This document shows positions 1 to 8,367 of a stretch of DNA of 24,652 nucleotides, piece after piece. Under the pieces are notes generated by a model. That model was not told the DNA's origin, made no database searches, and saw only the letters and a list, made by a program, of their open reading frames with translations. The stretch's first letter is position 1. Each line of letters starts with the position of its first letter. This stretch comes from JAWLCQ01 sp041687095 (lineage in GTDB: Bacteria > Planctomycetota > Phycisphaerae > SM23-33), in the NCBI GenBank assembly GCA_041687095.1, contig JAWLCQ010000060.1, forward strand, positions 1 to 24,652, written 5' to 3'. The translations under genes and the position numbers were made by a program.

Positions 1-164
1 GAGCCCCGCGCGCAGGATCCACAGGGTGGGAGGCGACTTGGCGAAGGCGTCCGGGGGTGGCGATCGAGCATCTTGCAGAAAGCGGCGGTGAACCGCCGCA
101 CTCCAAAGGAAGCCCCAGACAAGTGAGAGAGAGCCCGCGCGCCCGGTTGCGATGGGGGCATCGG
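1..164. other. Non-coding leader of the window
   Basis: No credible gene is visible here. A perfect 7-bp hairpin (GCGGCGG, loop TGAA, CCGCCGC) lies at 82-99. Open frames through this part are repetitive and proline/arginine-rich, as expected of GC-rich non-coding DNA. Confidence 0.5.
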
Positions 165-189
165 GACGCCGAGATGTGTAGAACAACGA

Positions 190-272
190 GGTCTCCTGAC
201 CCGCCCCACCTCCTGCGCCGGGGGTCTCCTGACCCGCCCCACCTCCTGCGCCGGGGATCTCCTGACCCCCGG
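190..272. repeat. 33-bp tandem repeat, about 2.4 copies
   Basis: GGTCTCCTGACC recurs at 190 and 223, and as a GATCTCCTGACC variant at 256. The 33-bp period would read as an 11-residue peptide repeat, but no real gene surrounds it. The unit begins with the inner end of the flanking terminal inverted repeat, so it probably arose by slippage inside that element. Confidence 0.8.
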
Positions 273-337
273 CGTCCGGGAGGGGCGAGGGACGCCTCCG
301 CGGCAGCGTTGTTGGAGCGCCTCCATCGCGGCGGCGG

Positions 338-383
338 CCTGGTCCTGAGCCTGTCGAAGGCCTGGTCCTGAGCCTGTCGAAGG
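338..383. repeat. 23-bp direct duplication containing CCTGAGCCTGTCGAAGG
   Basis: Two back-to-back identical 23-bp copies (338-360 and 361-383) carry CCTGAGCCTGTCGAAGG. From general knowledge this core, or its complement CCTTCGACAGGCTCAGG, is a common dispersed palindromic motif in many bacterial genomes. It lies inside the MITE-like segment. Confidence 0.7.
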
Positions 384-526
384 GCCGCCGCGACCGAAGC
401 GCCGCCATGACGCTGTCGCGGAAACGTTCCGCTCGTTCCGGGACGTTGGGGGTCAGGAGACCTGGTTGTTCTACACATCTCGGCGTCGCGGGGCGCCAGG
501 GCCCCGATTCCGGGCATCGGTCCGAA

Positions 527-752
527 AGCCCCGACAGGGGCGAGGGACAGTAGCCGGGGGTGGAGCGCAGCGGAACCCCCGGAAGGCGGTTCCGTTCTTC
601 AGAGCCCCGACAGGGGCGAGGGAGCCGTGGGGGTTCTCGCGAGGTCCAGCCTTCCATCTCCCTCGCCCCTACGGGGCTCTATCTTTTTCGGCCTGTACCG
701 GGGGCTCCGCTGCGCTGCGCCCCCGGCTATTCTCCCTCGCCCCTTCCGGGGC
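527..752. repeat. Opposed GGGGCGAGGG repeat family
   Basis: Four copies of a short palindromic core are present: AGCCCCGACAGGGGCGAGGGA at 527-547 and 603-623, and inverted forms at 659-678 and 733-752. The first and last copies are each joined to a GGGGG-GCGCAGCGGA-CCCCC segment (551-582, and inverted at 697-729). Segments 527-583 and 697-752 therefore form a long imperfect inverted repeat. Arginine-rich open frames across it are artefacts of the repeat. Confidence 0.75.
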
Positions 753-927
753 GAAGAGGCCCGGCCGGGATCGGCGGGAACGAGTTTCTTCATGCCATTC
801 GACGCGGGGTCGGTGGGGAGGTTCGGATGGCGGCCGTCCTTCTCAGGCCCCCGGGGGCGCCGCGTGAACGGTTACCAATTGCGGCACGCGATGGGGGGGC
901 CTGCCGTTGCCCGGAAGTTGGGCCTTC
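753..927. other. Non-coding stretch, no feature seen
   Basis: No gene, RNA or strong repeat is recognised between the GGGGCGAGGG repeats and the hairpin downstream of ftsW. Confidence 0.5.
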
Positions 928-961
928 TTCACGCCTTCGCTGCTGTTCGCGAAGGCGTGAA
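928..961 (-). terminator. 13-bp hairpin after ftsW, possible terminator
   Basis: A perfect 13-bp stem (TTCACGCCTTCGC with GCGAAGGCGTGAA) encloses the 8-nt loop TGCTGTTC. It starts 19 bases beyond the ftsW stop codon, where the dcw transcript would end. No T tract follows on the minus strand, so intrinsic termination is uncertain. The loop contains GCTGTTC, which recurs in other hairpins of this window; it may therefore be a dispersed palindrome rather than a dedicated terminator. Confidence 0.5.
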
Positions 962-980
962 CGCTTACGAAAATCGAAAC

Positions 981-2168
981 TCAGTCAGACCCCTCGGGAA
1001 TCAGGATCCTTCCCTCCTCCCCCCGCTGCGCCGTCACCGCCACGATCAGCGACGTCGCCCCCGCCATCATCAGCAGCGCCGTCCCCCCCGCCGATACGAA
1101 CGGGAAGCCCATCCCCGTCGGGGGGGCGACGACGACGTCGACGGCGACGTGGAGGACGGCCTGCATGGCGATCAGGAACCCCAGCGACCCCGCCAGCAGC
1201 ATCCCGAAGCGGTCGGGGGCCTTGGCGGCCGCCCGGCGGGCGTTCCAGATCCACAGCACCAGCAGCCCCGTCAGCAGCAGCGCCCCCACGAACCCCCACT
1301 CCTCGCAGTACACGCTGAAGATGAAGTCCGTGCTGTCCTCCGGCAGGTAGCCCAGCTTGCGGATCCCGTTCCCCGCCCCTCGCCCGAACCACCCGCCGTT
1401 GAGAATCGCCAGGATCGACTGCTGCGGCTGGTACGCGGCGGGGTTCTCCGTCGACCACGGGTCCAGCAGCGCCGCAATCCGCGACCAGCGGTGCGGGTCC
1501 AGCACGACGAACTTATAGAAGCCCGCCGCCCCCCCCCCCCCCCCCCCCCGCGGCGGGGCGCACGGCACCCCCGCCAGGAACAGCACGGCCGCACTGGAGA
1601 CCCCGATCAGCATGGCCGTTCCGAAGTCGTTCTGGATCACCAGCAGCATGCACGCCCCGATGAGTCCCAGGGCGGGCAGGAAGGTGCGGACGAAGCTGCG
1701 GGGGTCGGTGGACTCGCGAGACAGCCACGCGGCGAGGAAGACGACGAGCGACAGGCGGATGAGTTCGGACGGCTGAAAGCCGATGACGAAGTCCCGGGGC
1801 CCCAGGCGGATCCAGCGGGCCTTTCCGCCCACGGCGTGCCCGACCTGCGGGAGGAACACGAGGATCCCGCAGGCGATGGCGAGGACGAGCAGGGCGGCGG
1901 CGGCGTAGGGGAGGCGGCGGCCCGCGTTGAGCCACCGGTAGCCGATCCGCCAGGCGAACAGGACGGTGAGGGCGGCGAGGATGGCGAAGAGGGTCTGGCG
2001 GTAGTCGACCCGCTTGTACCAGTCCCCGGGGTCGGCGACGCTGGCGAGGGCGGAGTGCACCATGACCACGCCCAGGCCCATCAGCGCCAGCGTCACCAGC
2101 ACCAGCGACTGCCCCCGCGGGTTCTCCCGCAGGGGGGCGAGCCTTGCTGTCCGTTGCTTCCTTGCCAT
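981..2168 (-). CDS. ftsW: Septal peptidoglycan glycosyltransferase FtsW (SEDS family)
   Basis: 395-residue multi-pass membrane protein that polymerises lipid II glycan strands at the septum with its partner FtsI. The SEDS signature is clear: GFQPSELIRLS (130-140), NDFGTAML (180-187), QQSILAILNGGWFGRGAGNG (249-268), YLPEDSTDFIF (274-284, with the likely catalytic Asp281) and PFVSAGGTALL (356-366). The ATG at 2168 follows an AAAGGTGG ribosome site; the longer open frame upstream is only the shadow of mraY. Residues 208-213 are six glycines from a G21 run, in a segment (202-219) that should be a membrane helix. The segment keeps about the normal family length, so either the run is a consensus error or the protein is odd there. 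It is the last gene of the cluster; murD is missing before it. Confidence 0.93.
   Translation of the reverse strand: MARKQRTARLAPLRENPRGQSLVLVTLALMGLGVVMVHSALASVADPGDWYKRVDYRQTLFAILAALTVLFAWRIGYRWLNAGRRLPYAAAALLVLAIACGILVFLPQVGHAVGGKARWIRLGPRDFVIGFQPSELIRLSLVVFLAAWLSRESTDPRSFVRTFLPALGLIGACMLLVIQNDFGTAMLIGVSSAAVLFLAGVPCAPPRGGGGGGAAGFYKFVVLDPHRWSRIAALLDPWSTENPAAYQPQQSILAILNGGWFGRGAGNGIRKLGYLPEDSTDFIFSVYCEEWGFVGALLLTGLLVLWIWNARRAAAKAPDRFGMLLAGSLGFLIAMQAVLHVAVDVVVAPPTGMGFPFVSAGGTALLMMAGATSLIVAVTAQRGEEGRILIPEGSD
1529..1549. repeat. C21 homopolymer inside ftsW
   Basis: Twenty-one consecutive C on the plus strand (G on the coding strand). It encodes six glycines plus the ends of the flanking Arg and Ala codons and keeps ftsW in frame. 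It is the longest homopolymer in the window. Either an assembly or base-calling artefact or a slippage-prone tract would explain it. Confidence 0.97.
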
Positions 2169-2229
2169 CGCGACCACCTTTCGCCCGCGCCCAGCCCCCC
2201 ATCCACGCCAACCGTCTCCCGGCCCTTCG

Positions 2230-2291
2230 GGAAAAGGGGACAGGCGCCTGCGGGGCGAACAGCCGCCCCTCCGGAGCCCGTCCCCTTTTCC
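2230..2291. repeat. REP-like hairpin between mraY and ftsW
   Basis: The outer arms GGAAAAGGGGACAGGC and GCCCGTCCCCTTTTCC (15 pairs with one mismatch) enclose an inner hairpin GGGGCG-AACAGC-CGCCCC. The outer arms belong to the same AAAAGGGGAC family as the array at 12079-12392. It fills most of the 131-bp mraY-ftsW gap, where murD would normally be, and could affect read-through into ftsW. Confidence 0.75.
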
Positions 2292-2299
2292 TCTCCAGC

Positions 2300-3409
2300 C
2301 TACCTCATCTTCAGCGTCGCCAGCGCCAGTGCCGCGAACAGGATCCCCAGCACCCAGAACCGCGTGACCACCTTGGTCTCCGTCCACCCCCCGAGGTGGA
2401 AGTGGTGGTGCAGCGGGGCGCAGCGGAAGATCCGCTTGCCCTGCAGCGATCCGCTCATCCGCTTGGTCCACTTGTAGTAGCCCACCTGGAGCATGACGCT
2501 GCCGGCCTCCATCACGAAGACGCCCCCGGCGATCATCAGCAGCAGCTCCTGGCGGGTGACGACCGCGATATAGCCGATCAGCCCGCCCAGGGCGAGCGAG
2601 CCCGTGTCGCCCATGAACACCTGCGCGGGGTGCGCGTTGTACCAGAGGAAGCCCAGGCAGGCCCCGATCATGGCGGCGCAGATGACGGTCATCTCGGCCG
2701 AGCCCGCCACCAGGGGCAGGTGGAAGAACGACGACCAGTTCGCCACCCCGACGATCTCGGAGACCACCAGCAGCACGAGCGAGACGATGATCACGCACCC
2801 GCTCGCCAGCCCGTCCATCCCGTCGGTGAGGTTCACCGCGTTGGACGAGCCCACCATCGTCAGGACGGTGATGCCCACGTACGCCCCCAGGCTTAGAAAG
2901 ACGGGGGAGGCGTAGAACGGCAGGTAGAAGCTGTGGGCGGGGTTCACCCCGTCGATCCCGCTCTCGCTGCCGTAGCGGTACATGTAGATGCTCAGCAGCA
3001 CGGCGAGCCCGATCTGGAACAGGAGCTTCTCCCAGCTCTTGAGCCCGTCGCGCGAGCCCTTGCCCGCCGAGCGGCGGAGCTTGATCCAGTCGTCGGCCGC
3101 CCCGAGCCCTCCCAGCCACACCAGCGCCAGCAGCGCCATGCGGATGTACATGTTCCCCACGTCGGCGAAGACCAGGACGGCGAAGCCGATGGCGATGAGG
3201 ATCAGCACCCCGCCCATGGTGGGGGTCATGGACTTGTGGCGGGTCAGCTCGTTGAGGTCGGCGTGGTCGAACTCGGGGTTGTCCCCCATCTTCTGCTTGA
3301 TCAGGTAGCGGATGGTCCGCGGCCCCAGCAGCAGGACGACGAGGAAGCTCACGACCGCGGCGCCCATGATGCGGAGCAGCAGGTTGCCCTCGAGAAACAG
3401 ACAGATCAC
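2300..3409 (-). CDS. mraY: Phospho-N-acetylmuramoyl-pentapeptide transferase MraY
   Basis: 369-residue polytopic membrane enzyme that transfers phospho-MurNAc-pentapeptide to undecaprenyl phosphate, giving lipid I. Family motifs appear in order: TPTMGG (62-67), the Asp pair in GAADDWIK (103-110), NLTDGMDGLASG (193-204), VFMGDTGSLALGG (264-276) with the catalytic aspartate, and HHHFHLGGWTE (334-344). The GTG at 3409 overlaps the murF stop by four bases (GTGA) and keeps the whole first membrane helix; the next ATG (3367) would cut into it. Length is typical of the family. Translation is probably coupled to murF. Confidence 0.95.
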   Translation of the reverse strand: MICLFLEGNLLLRIMGAAVVSFLVVLLLGPRTIRYLIKQKMGDNPEFDHADLNELTRHKSMTPTMGGVLILIAIGFAVLVFADVGNMYIRMALLALVWLGGLGAADDWIKLRRSAGKGSRDGLKSWEKLLFQIGLAVLLSIYMYRYGSESGIDGVNPAHSFYLPFYASPVFLSLGAYVGITVLTMVGSSNAVNLTDGMDGLASGCVIIVSLVLLVVSEIVGVANWSSFFHLPLVAGSAEMTVICAAMIGACLGFLWYNAHPAQVFMGDTGSLALGGLIGYIAVVTRQELLLMIAGGVFVMEAGSVMLQVGYYKWTKRMSGSLQGKRIFRCAPLHHHFHLGGWTETKVVTRFWVLGILFAALALATLKMR

Positions 3410-4824
3410 GTCACGCTCCCTTGCCCGTCGCCAGCCCTCGCCGGCGCCGCCGCGTGCAACGCCGCCAACGCCGGAGCGACCAGCTCCTCCATCCGGGTGC
3501 TTCTCGATCCCTTGAGCAGGACCACGTCCCCGGGGCGGAGCAGCTCCGCGAGGCGGGGGAGGAGTTCCTCCTTGCTCCCGAACGCCGCCGGGCACGCCGC
3601 CCCGCAACCCGCGGCGGCCGGTCCGGCAAACTCGCCCACCCCGATCACCACCTCCACCCCCCGCCGCGCCGCCTCGCAAGCGGTCTGGGCGTGCAGCTCG
3701 GGGGCGGTGGGGCCCAGCTCGCGCATGTCGCCCAGGATCAGCACGCGGCGGGCCCCGGGCTGAGACGCCAGCACCTCGATCCCCGCCATCGCGCTGCCGG
3801 GATTGGCGTTGTACGCGTCGTTGATCACCCCCCCGCCGCCCGGGGCGGGCGACCACTGGAGGCGCATCTCCACGCCCCCGAAGCTCGCCATCGCCGCCCC
3901 CGCGTCCTCGGGGGCGATCCCGAACCGCTGCGCGACGGCGAGGGCGGCGAGGGCGTTGAGGGCGTTGTGCTGCCCGGGCAGGGGCAGGTCCACCCAGAGG
4001 CGGTGGTTCACCTGGAACCGCTGCGACAGCCCGCGGGGCTCGTACCCCGTGAGGCGCAGGTCGCACCCCTCGGAGCATCCGAAGCGGACGACGCGGGCGT
4101 CGTAGGCCCGCAGGGCGCGGTCGAGCAGGTCGCTGTCGCCCCAGACGACGGCGAGCCCGGAGGACTCCAGCCCCGCCAGCAGCGACGCCTTCTCCACCGC
4201 GATCCGCTCGATGGACCCGAAGCCCTCGAGGTGGCAGGGGGCGATGGAGGTGATGACGGCCACGTGCGGGCGGGTGAGGCGGGAGAGGTCGTCGACCTCT
4301 CCGGGGTGGTTCGCCCCGACCTCGCAGACGACGTACTGGTCCCCCGCGTTGACGCCCAGGAGCGTCAGGGGCACCCCGATGTCGTTGTTGAAGCTCTTGG
4401 GGCTGCACGAGCCCCGCATCGACTGCGAGAGCACGTGGTGGACCATCCGCTTCACCGTCGTCTTGCCGTTGGACCCGGTGACGGCGACGACGGAGGCGTT
4501 GGCGATCGAGCGGTGGTAGGCGGCGAGATCCGTCAGGGCCTTGCGGGTGTCCGCGACCCCGATGAGCCCGGCGGGGAAGGCGGCGAGGGCGGTGGGGTTG
4601 GCCTTGGCGTCCTTGTGGACGATGGCGAGGGGGCAGCGGGCGGCGGCGGCCTGCGGGAGAAAGTCGTGCCCGTCGAAGCGGTCCCCGCGGAGGGCGAGGT
4701 ACAGCTCGCCCGCTTGGGCGGAGCGGGTGTCGGTGGTGATCCCGCCGACGTGCACGTCGCGGGGGTTCGTGAGCCACCGGCCATGGACGGCCGAGCGGAT
4801 CTGTTCGGCGGTGAGGGGCTTCAC
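3406..4824 (-). CDS. murF: UDP-MurNAc-tripeptide--D-Ala-D-Ala ligase MurF
   Basis: 472-residue cytoplasmic Mur ligase that adds D-Ala-D-Ala to UDP-MurNAc-tripeptide. The N-terminal substrate domain includes GITTDTRSAQAGELYLAL (28-45); the ATP P-loop is TGSNGKTT (116-123), followed by KSFNNDIGVPLTLL (143-156), characteristic of MurF. The central EVGANHPGE and the C-terminal NDAYNANP and LGDMRELG motifs are present. The GTG at 4824 overlaps the murE stop by four bases, which fixes the start; a longer open frame upstream is murE read out of frame. Its own stop overlaps the mraY start in the same way. Length is typical. Confidence 0.95.
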   Translation of the reverse strand: MKPLTAEQIRSAVHGRWLTNPRDVHVGGITTDTRSAQAGELYLALRGDRFDGHDFLPQAAAARCPLAIVHKDAKANPTALAAFPAGLIGVADTRKALTDLAAYHRSIANASVVAVTGSNGKTTVKRMVHHVLSQSMRGSCSPKSFNNDIGVPLTLLGVNAGDQYVVCEVGANHPGEVDDLSRLTRPHVAVITSIAPCHLEGFGSIERIAVEKASLLAGLESSGLAVVWGDSDLLDRALRAYDARVVRFGCSEGCDLRLTGYEPRGLSQRFQVNHRLWVDLPLPGQHNALNALAALAVAQRFGIAPEDAGAAMASFGGVEMRLQWSPAPGGGGVINDAYNANPGSAMAGIEVLASQPGARRVLILGDMRELGPTAPELHAQTACEAARRGVEVVIGVGEFAGPAAAGCGAACPAAFGSKEELLPRLAELLRPGDVVLLKGSRSTRMEELVAPALAALHAAAPARAGDGQGSVT

Positions 4825-6293
4825 GGGGCGGCCTCCCGGCGGCGGAGGGCGGCGGCGGCGACGCGGCGGTCGTCGAAGTCGATCTTCGTCGTCCCGAGGA
4901 TCTGGTAGTCCTCGTGGCCCTTCCCGGCGATGAGGACCACGTCGCCCTCGCGGGCGGTGTCGATGGCGAGGTCGATGGCGGCGCGGCGGTCGGGCTCGAC
5001 GCGGACGCGGCCATTGGTGTCGGGGGCGAACCCGGTGAGGATCTCGGAGAGGATGGCGGCGGGGTCCTCGGTGCGGGGGTTGTCGGAGGTGACGACGACG
5101 ACATCCGCCAGCCGCTCGCACACGCGGGCCATCCGCGGGCGCTTCGTGCGGTCGCGGTCGCCCCCGCACCCGAAGACGACGATGAGGCGGCCCCGCGTCA
5201 GCGGCCGCACCGCCGCCAGCACGTTCTCCAGCGCGTCGTCGGTATGGGCGTAGTCCACGAAGACGCTCCAGGGCCGCGAGGTGGGGACCCGCTCGAGCCG
5301 CCCCGGGACGCGGGCGATGCCCTCGATCCCGCGGACGACGGCGTCGAGTTCGAGCCCCAGCCCGAGCCCCACCCCCGCCCCCGCCAGCAGGTTGTACACG
5401 TTGTGCTTCCCGATGAGCGGGGTGTTCACCGGGACGCTGCGCCCGCCGTAGTGCAGCGTGAAGCGCGTGCCCGACGCGTCGGTGGCCCCGATCTCGGCCC
5501 GCAGGTCGCACCCCTCGCCCAGCCCGTACCCGAGAACCCGGGCGTTGCGGGCGGCGGCGGCGAACCCGGGGAAGTAGGGATCATCGCGGTTCAGGACGGC
5601 CGCCTGCTGCGGGCCCATGGGCACGAAGAGCTTATGCTTGGCGGCGGCGTAGGCGTCCATGGTCCCGTGGTAGTCCAGGTGGTCGCCGGTGAGGTTCGTG
5701 AACACGCCCGCGGCGAACTCGATCCCGCCCGTGCGGTGCTGGTCCAGGGCGTGCGAGGAGACCTCCATCACCAGGTGGCTGCACCCGGCGGAGACCATCT
5801 CCTCGGTGAGGGCGGCGAGTTGGACGGCGTCGGGGGTGGTGTTGGGGGCGGGATGGGAGCGGCGGTGCGTCTCGTAGGTGATCGTGCCCAGCAGGCCGGT
5901 GCGATGGCCCAGCGACTCGAGCATCCCGCGGACGAGGTACGCCGTCGTGGTCTTCCCGTTGGTTCCGGTGATCCCGACGGCGGTGAGCTGGCGGGCGGGC
6001 CACCCGCGGACCGCCTGCGCCAACCGACCGGCGGCGATGCGGGTGTCATCCACGACCGCGCAGGCGACGGACGCGGGGACGTGCGAGGGGTCGTCGCACA
6101 CGACCGCGGACGCCCCGGCGGCGAGGGCGGCGGGGATGAACCCGTGCCCGTCCGCCTGCGACCCGCGGACGGCCACGAAGCAGGAGCCCCGTTGGGCGCG
6201 GCGGGAATCGACGCAGACATCACCGATCTCTGCGTCCCCGCGCACCTCGCGAACCGCCACCTCCGCCGTATGTATCAATTCACGAAACTGCAT
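4821..6293 (-). CDS. murE: UDP-MurNAc-tripeptide synthetase MurE, meso-diaminopimelate type
   Basis: 490-residue cytoplasmic ligase that adds the third residue to UDP-MurNAc-L-Ala-D-Glu. It has VCVDSRRAQRGSCFVAV in the N-terminal domain, the P-loop GITGTNGKTT (107-116), NTTPD (151-155), the MurE stretch MEVSSHALDQHR (176-187), and the lysine-containing AAAKHKLF region. DNPR at 404-407 is the known marker for meso-diaminopimelate rather than lysine, so the wall should be DAP-type. The ATG at 6293 has only a weak ribosome site. It is separated from ftsI by 321 bp of repeats, so it may have its own promoter; it is coupled to murF by a GTGA overlap. Confidence 0.95.
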   Translation of the reverse strand: MQFRELIHTAEVAVREVRGDAEIGDVCVDSRRAQRGSCFVAVRGSQADGHGFIPAALAAGASAVVCDDPSHVPASVACAVVDDTRIAAGRLAQAVRGWPARQLTAVGITGTNGKTTTAYLVRGMLESLGHRTGLLGTITYETHRRSHPAPNTTPDAVQLAALTEEMVSAGCSHLVMEVSSHALDQHRTGGIEFAAGVFTNLTGDHLDYHGTMDAYAAAKHKLFVPMGPQQAAVLNRDDPYFPGFAAAARNARVLGYGLGEGCDLRAEIGATDASGTRFTLHYGGRSVPVNTPLIGKHNVYNLLAGAGVGLGLGLELDAVVRGIEGIARVPGRLERVPTSRPWSVFVDYAHTDDALENVLAAVRPLTRGRLIVVFGCGGDRDRTKRPRMARVCERLADVVVVTSDNPRTEDPAAILSEILTGFAPDTNGRVRVEPDRRAAIDLAIDTAREGDVVLIAGKGHEDYQILGTTKIDFDDRRVAAAALRRREAAP

Positions 6294-6342
6294 AGGGACA
6301 TCTTACCCAAGTCGGGCACTTCGCCCGAAGCCATCCTCCGCA

Positions 6343-6408
6343 GGGAGGGAAAACTGGGGAACCGGAGACCGGGAACCGGGAACCTGGGACCGGGAGTCCG
6401 GGAATCGC
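6343..6408. repeat. Degenerate CCGGGAACC microrepeats upstream of murE
   Basis: Eight GGGA words occur in about 60 bases, mostly 6-8 bases apart, in units such as ACCGGGAACC. A similar degenerate CGGGA-rich stretch lies at about 12010-12062. This looks like simple-sequence expansion; it fills part of the murE-ftsI gap. Confidence 0.6.
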
Positions 6409-6564
6409 TAGTTCGTTTGTGCGTTCGACTGCTTGTTTAGCGGCGGGCGGTACGCCCGCCCTGCGGGGCAACGCCCCACGGATCGCTTTCCACCGCGAAA
6501 GGAACTCCCGAATCCACTGGTCCTCGCATCCGCCGTTTCAGTCCTTCGTATTGTTGTTTTTCAG

Positions 6565-6606
6565 CTTGTTTCGGATCCCGAGTTTCGGATTTCGAATCTG
6601 CCCGGT
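6565..6606. repeat. TTTCGGATTTCG dispersed repeat, single copy
   Basis: The segment GTTTCGGATCCCGAGTTTCG and the following GATTTCGAATCTGCCC closely resemble the repeat at 22786-22820. It ends just before the ftsI stop codon and is more AT-rich than its surroundings. Confidence 0.65.
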
Positions 6607-6614
6607 CAGGATCG

Positions 6615-8366
6615 CTACCTCGCCGCCGTGTCCAGCCCCTGATCCGGGGGCACGTCCAGGTACGTCAGCGTCTTCTCCAGCACGTCCTTGACGGCCGGGG
6701 CGGCGAGCGTGCCGCCGTAGTAGCCCACCTTCGCGTCGGGCCAGTAGATCGAGACCAGCACCACCGCGCGAGGGTTGTCCAGCGGGGCCCCGCCCACGTA
6801 GCTGGCGACGTACGCCCCGCTGACGTATCCCCGCCGGTCCCCGATCTGCGCCGTGCCCGTCTTGCCCCAGCTCGTCCAGTGCCTCATCCGGGCGGTCTTG
6901 CCCGTCCCGCGCTCGACGGCCTGGTGCATCACCTCCAGCGCCTGCCTCGCCACGGCCGGCCGCAGCAGGCGGCGGACCACGGTCCGCTCCGATCGCCACA
7001 CCGACCGCCCCGCCCCGTCGAGCACCTGGGCCACCAGGCGGGGCCGGAGCATCTCGCCCCCGTTGGCGAGGGCGGCGTAGGCCATGACCATCTGGATCGC
7101 CGTCGTGCTCACCTCCTGCCCGAAGGGGATGCGGCGGAGCGAGTACCCGTCCCACTTGGCCAGGGGGCGGAGGATCCCCGCGTCCTCCCCGGGCACGTCG
7201 ATGCCCGTGCGGTCCCCGAAGCCCAGGCGCTTGGAGTACTCGTACAACCCGCGGTTGCCCACCATCTCGCCCAGCTTGGCCATGCCGATGTTGCTGGAGT
7301 GCACGATGATGTCCTCGAGCGTGAGGGGCCCGTAGGCGTGCCCGTGGTCGCTGATCCGCCCGCCCTTGAGGGCGCGGTACACGCCGTTCTCGCAGAAGAT
7401 GCGGGTGTCCCACCGGAGGACCCCGTTCTCGACGGCGAGGGCGGCGTAGAGGGGCTTGGCGATGCTGCCGGGCTCGTAGGGGGAGCTGACGGGGCGGTTG
7501 GTGCGGTCGTTGGGGTCGGCGGACCCGTAGGCGTCGGGGTCGTACGAGGGCAGCGAGCACATCGCCAGCACCTCCCCCGTCTGGGGATCGACCACCACGC
7601 CCGCGCCCCACTTCGCCCCGTACTTGCCGACGACGGAGGCGACCGCCTCCTCCAGGTAGCCCTGGACCACCACGTCCAGATGCAGCAGCACGTGCCCCCC
7701 GTCCTCGGGCAGGAGCGACTCCTCCGGCAGGGGCCAGATCGCCCGCCGGTGCGCATCGACGAGCAGGGCGCTGCGGCCGTCCCTGGCCTGGAGGTGGGCG
7801 GACTGGCTGAGTTCGATCCCCGCCCCCGGCACCCCGTCCACCCGCCGGAAGCCCACCACCTGGCTGGCCAGGGGCCCGTTGGGGTACGACCGCCGCCACT
7901 CGTGGGTGACCCCGATGGCGGGGCACTTGATGGCGCGGACGGCGGCGGCCTCGGCGGCGGTGAGTTCCCGCTTGACCCAGACGAAGCGCGCGTCGCGGCG
8001 CTCGTGGAGGGTCTGGTAGAGCTGAACGGCGTCGAGGGCGAGGGCGTCGGCGAGGGCGATGGCAACGTCGCCCAGCTCCTTGTCCTTCAGGAGGAAGGGG
8101 TCCATGTAGCAGGAGGGCACCTGCCGCGAGGTCGCCAGCGGCACGTACCGCCGCCCCGCCACCCCGTAGATGTTCCCCACCCGCGCGGGGATGGGCACGC
8201 GCATCCGCTGCTGGCGCTCCGCCATCGCCAACCCGCGAGGGCGCTCGTCCCGGATCAGGAAGAACAGCCGCGCGTCCAGCGCGACGACCGCGAGGATCAG
8301 CAGACCGAACAGGGCGTTCAGCTTCCAGAGGTCCAGGCGGCGGGGAAGCGGGCGATCAACGGGCAT
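6615..8366 (-). CDS. ftsI: Septal transpeptidase FtsI (class B penicillin-binding protein)
   Basis: 583-residue bitopic periplasmic enzyme that crosslinks septal peptidoglycan as FtsW's partner. A short cytoplasmic tail and one membrane helix (about 15-33) precede a PBP dimerisation domain and the transpeptidase domain. Active-site motifs are all present: SIAK at 301-304 (nucleophile Ser301), SSN at 357-359 and KTG at 502-504. SIAK in place of the more common STFK is mildly unusual. No PASTA repeats follow. The ATG at 8366 lies one base after the ftsL-like stop, so the two are probably translated together. Length is typical of FtsI and Spo-type class B PBPs; context favours FtsI. Confidence 0.93.
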   Translation of the reverse strand: MPVDRPLPRRLDLWKLNALFGLLILAVVALDARLFFLIRDERPRGLAMAERQQRMRVPIPARVGNIYGVAGRRYVPLATSRQVPSCYMDPFLLKDKELGDVAIALADALALDAVQLYQTLHERRDARFVWVKRELTAAEAAAVRAIKCPAIGVTHEWRRSYPNGPLASQVVGFRRVDGVPGAGIELSQSAHLQARDGRSALLVDAHRRAIWPLPEESLLPEDGGHVLLHLDVVVQGYLEEAVASVVGKYGAKWGAGVVVDPQTGEVLAMCSLPSYDPDAYGSADPNDRTNRPVSSPYEPGSIAKPLYAALAVENGVLRWDTRIFCENGVYRALKGGRISDHGHAYGPLTLEDIIVHSSNIGMAKLGEMVGNRGLYEYSKRLGFGDRTGIDVPGEDAGILRPLAKWDGYSLRRIPFGQEVSTTAIQMVMAYAALANGGEMLRPRLVAQVLDGAGRSVWRSERTVVRRLLRPAVARQALEVMHQAVERGTGKTARMRHWTSWGKTGTAQIGDRRGYVSGAYVASYVGGAPLDNPRAVVLVSIYWPDAKVGYYGGTLAAPAVKDVLEKTLTYLDVPPDQGLDTAAR

Positions 8367-8367
8367 G

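Larger units (their letters stand above)
165..487. mobile_element. MITE-like element with 38-bp terminal inverted repeats
   Basis: The left arm (165-202) and the right arm (450-487, inverted) match at 37 of 38 positions; the single mismatch follows the core TAGAACAAC. The 323-bp segment encodes no transposase, so it looks like a non-autonomous element or a large foldback repeat. The inner end of the left arm (GGTCTCCTGACC) is also the start of the internal 33-bp tandem repeat. I see no clear target-site duplication at the ends. Confidence 0.55.

Noticed and set aside
190..272. CRISPR-like appearance of the 33-bp repeats
   Set aside because: The copies are directly adjacent with no spacers, and no cas gene is present.
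599..793. Small Arg-rich open frame on the minus strand
   Set aside because: It lies entirely in the GGGGCGAGGG repeats and is explained by them.
627..2477. Long plus-strand open frame of 616 codons
   Set aside because: It is antisense to ftsW and mraY, low-complexity (Pro, Arg, Gly), and runs through the intergenic repeats.
6343..6408. GGGA cluster upstream of murE as a second MraZ operator
   Set aside because: The spacing is irregular (mostly 6-8 bases) and the whole stretch is a degenerate simple repeat.
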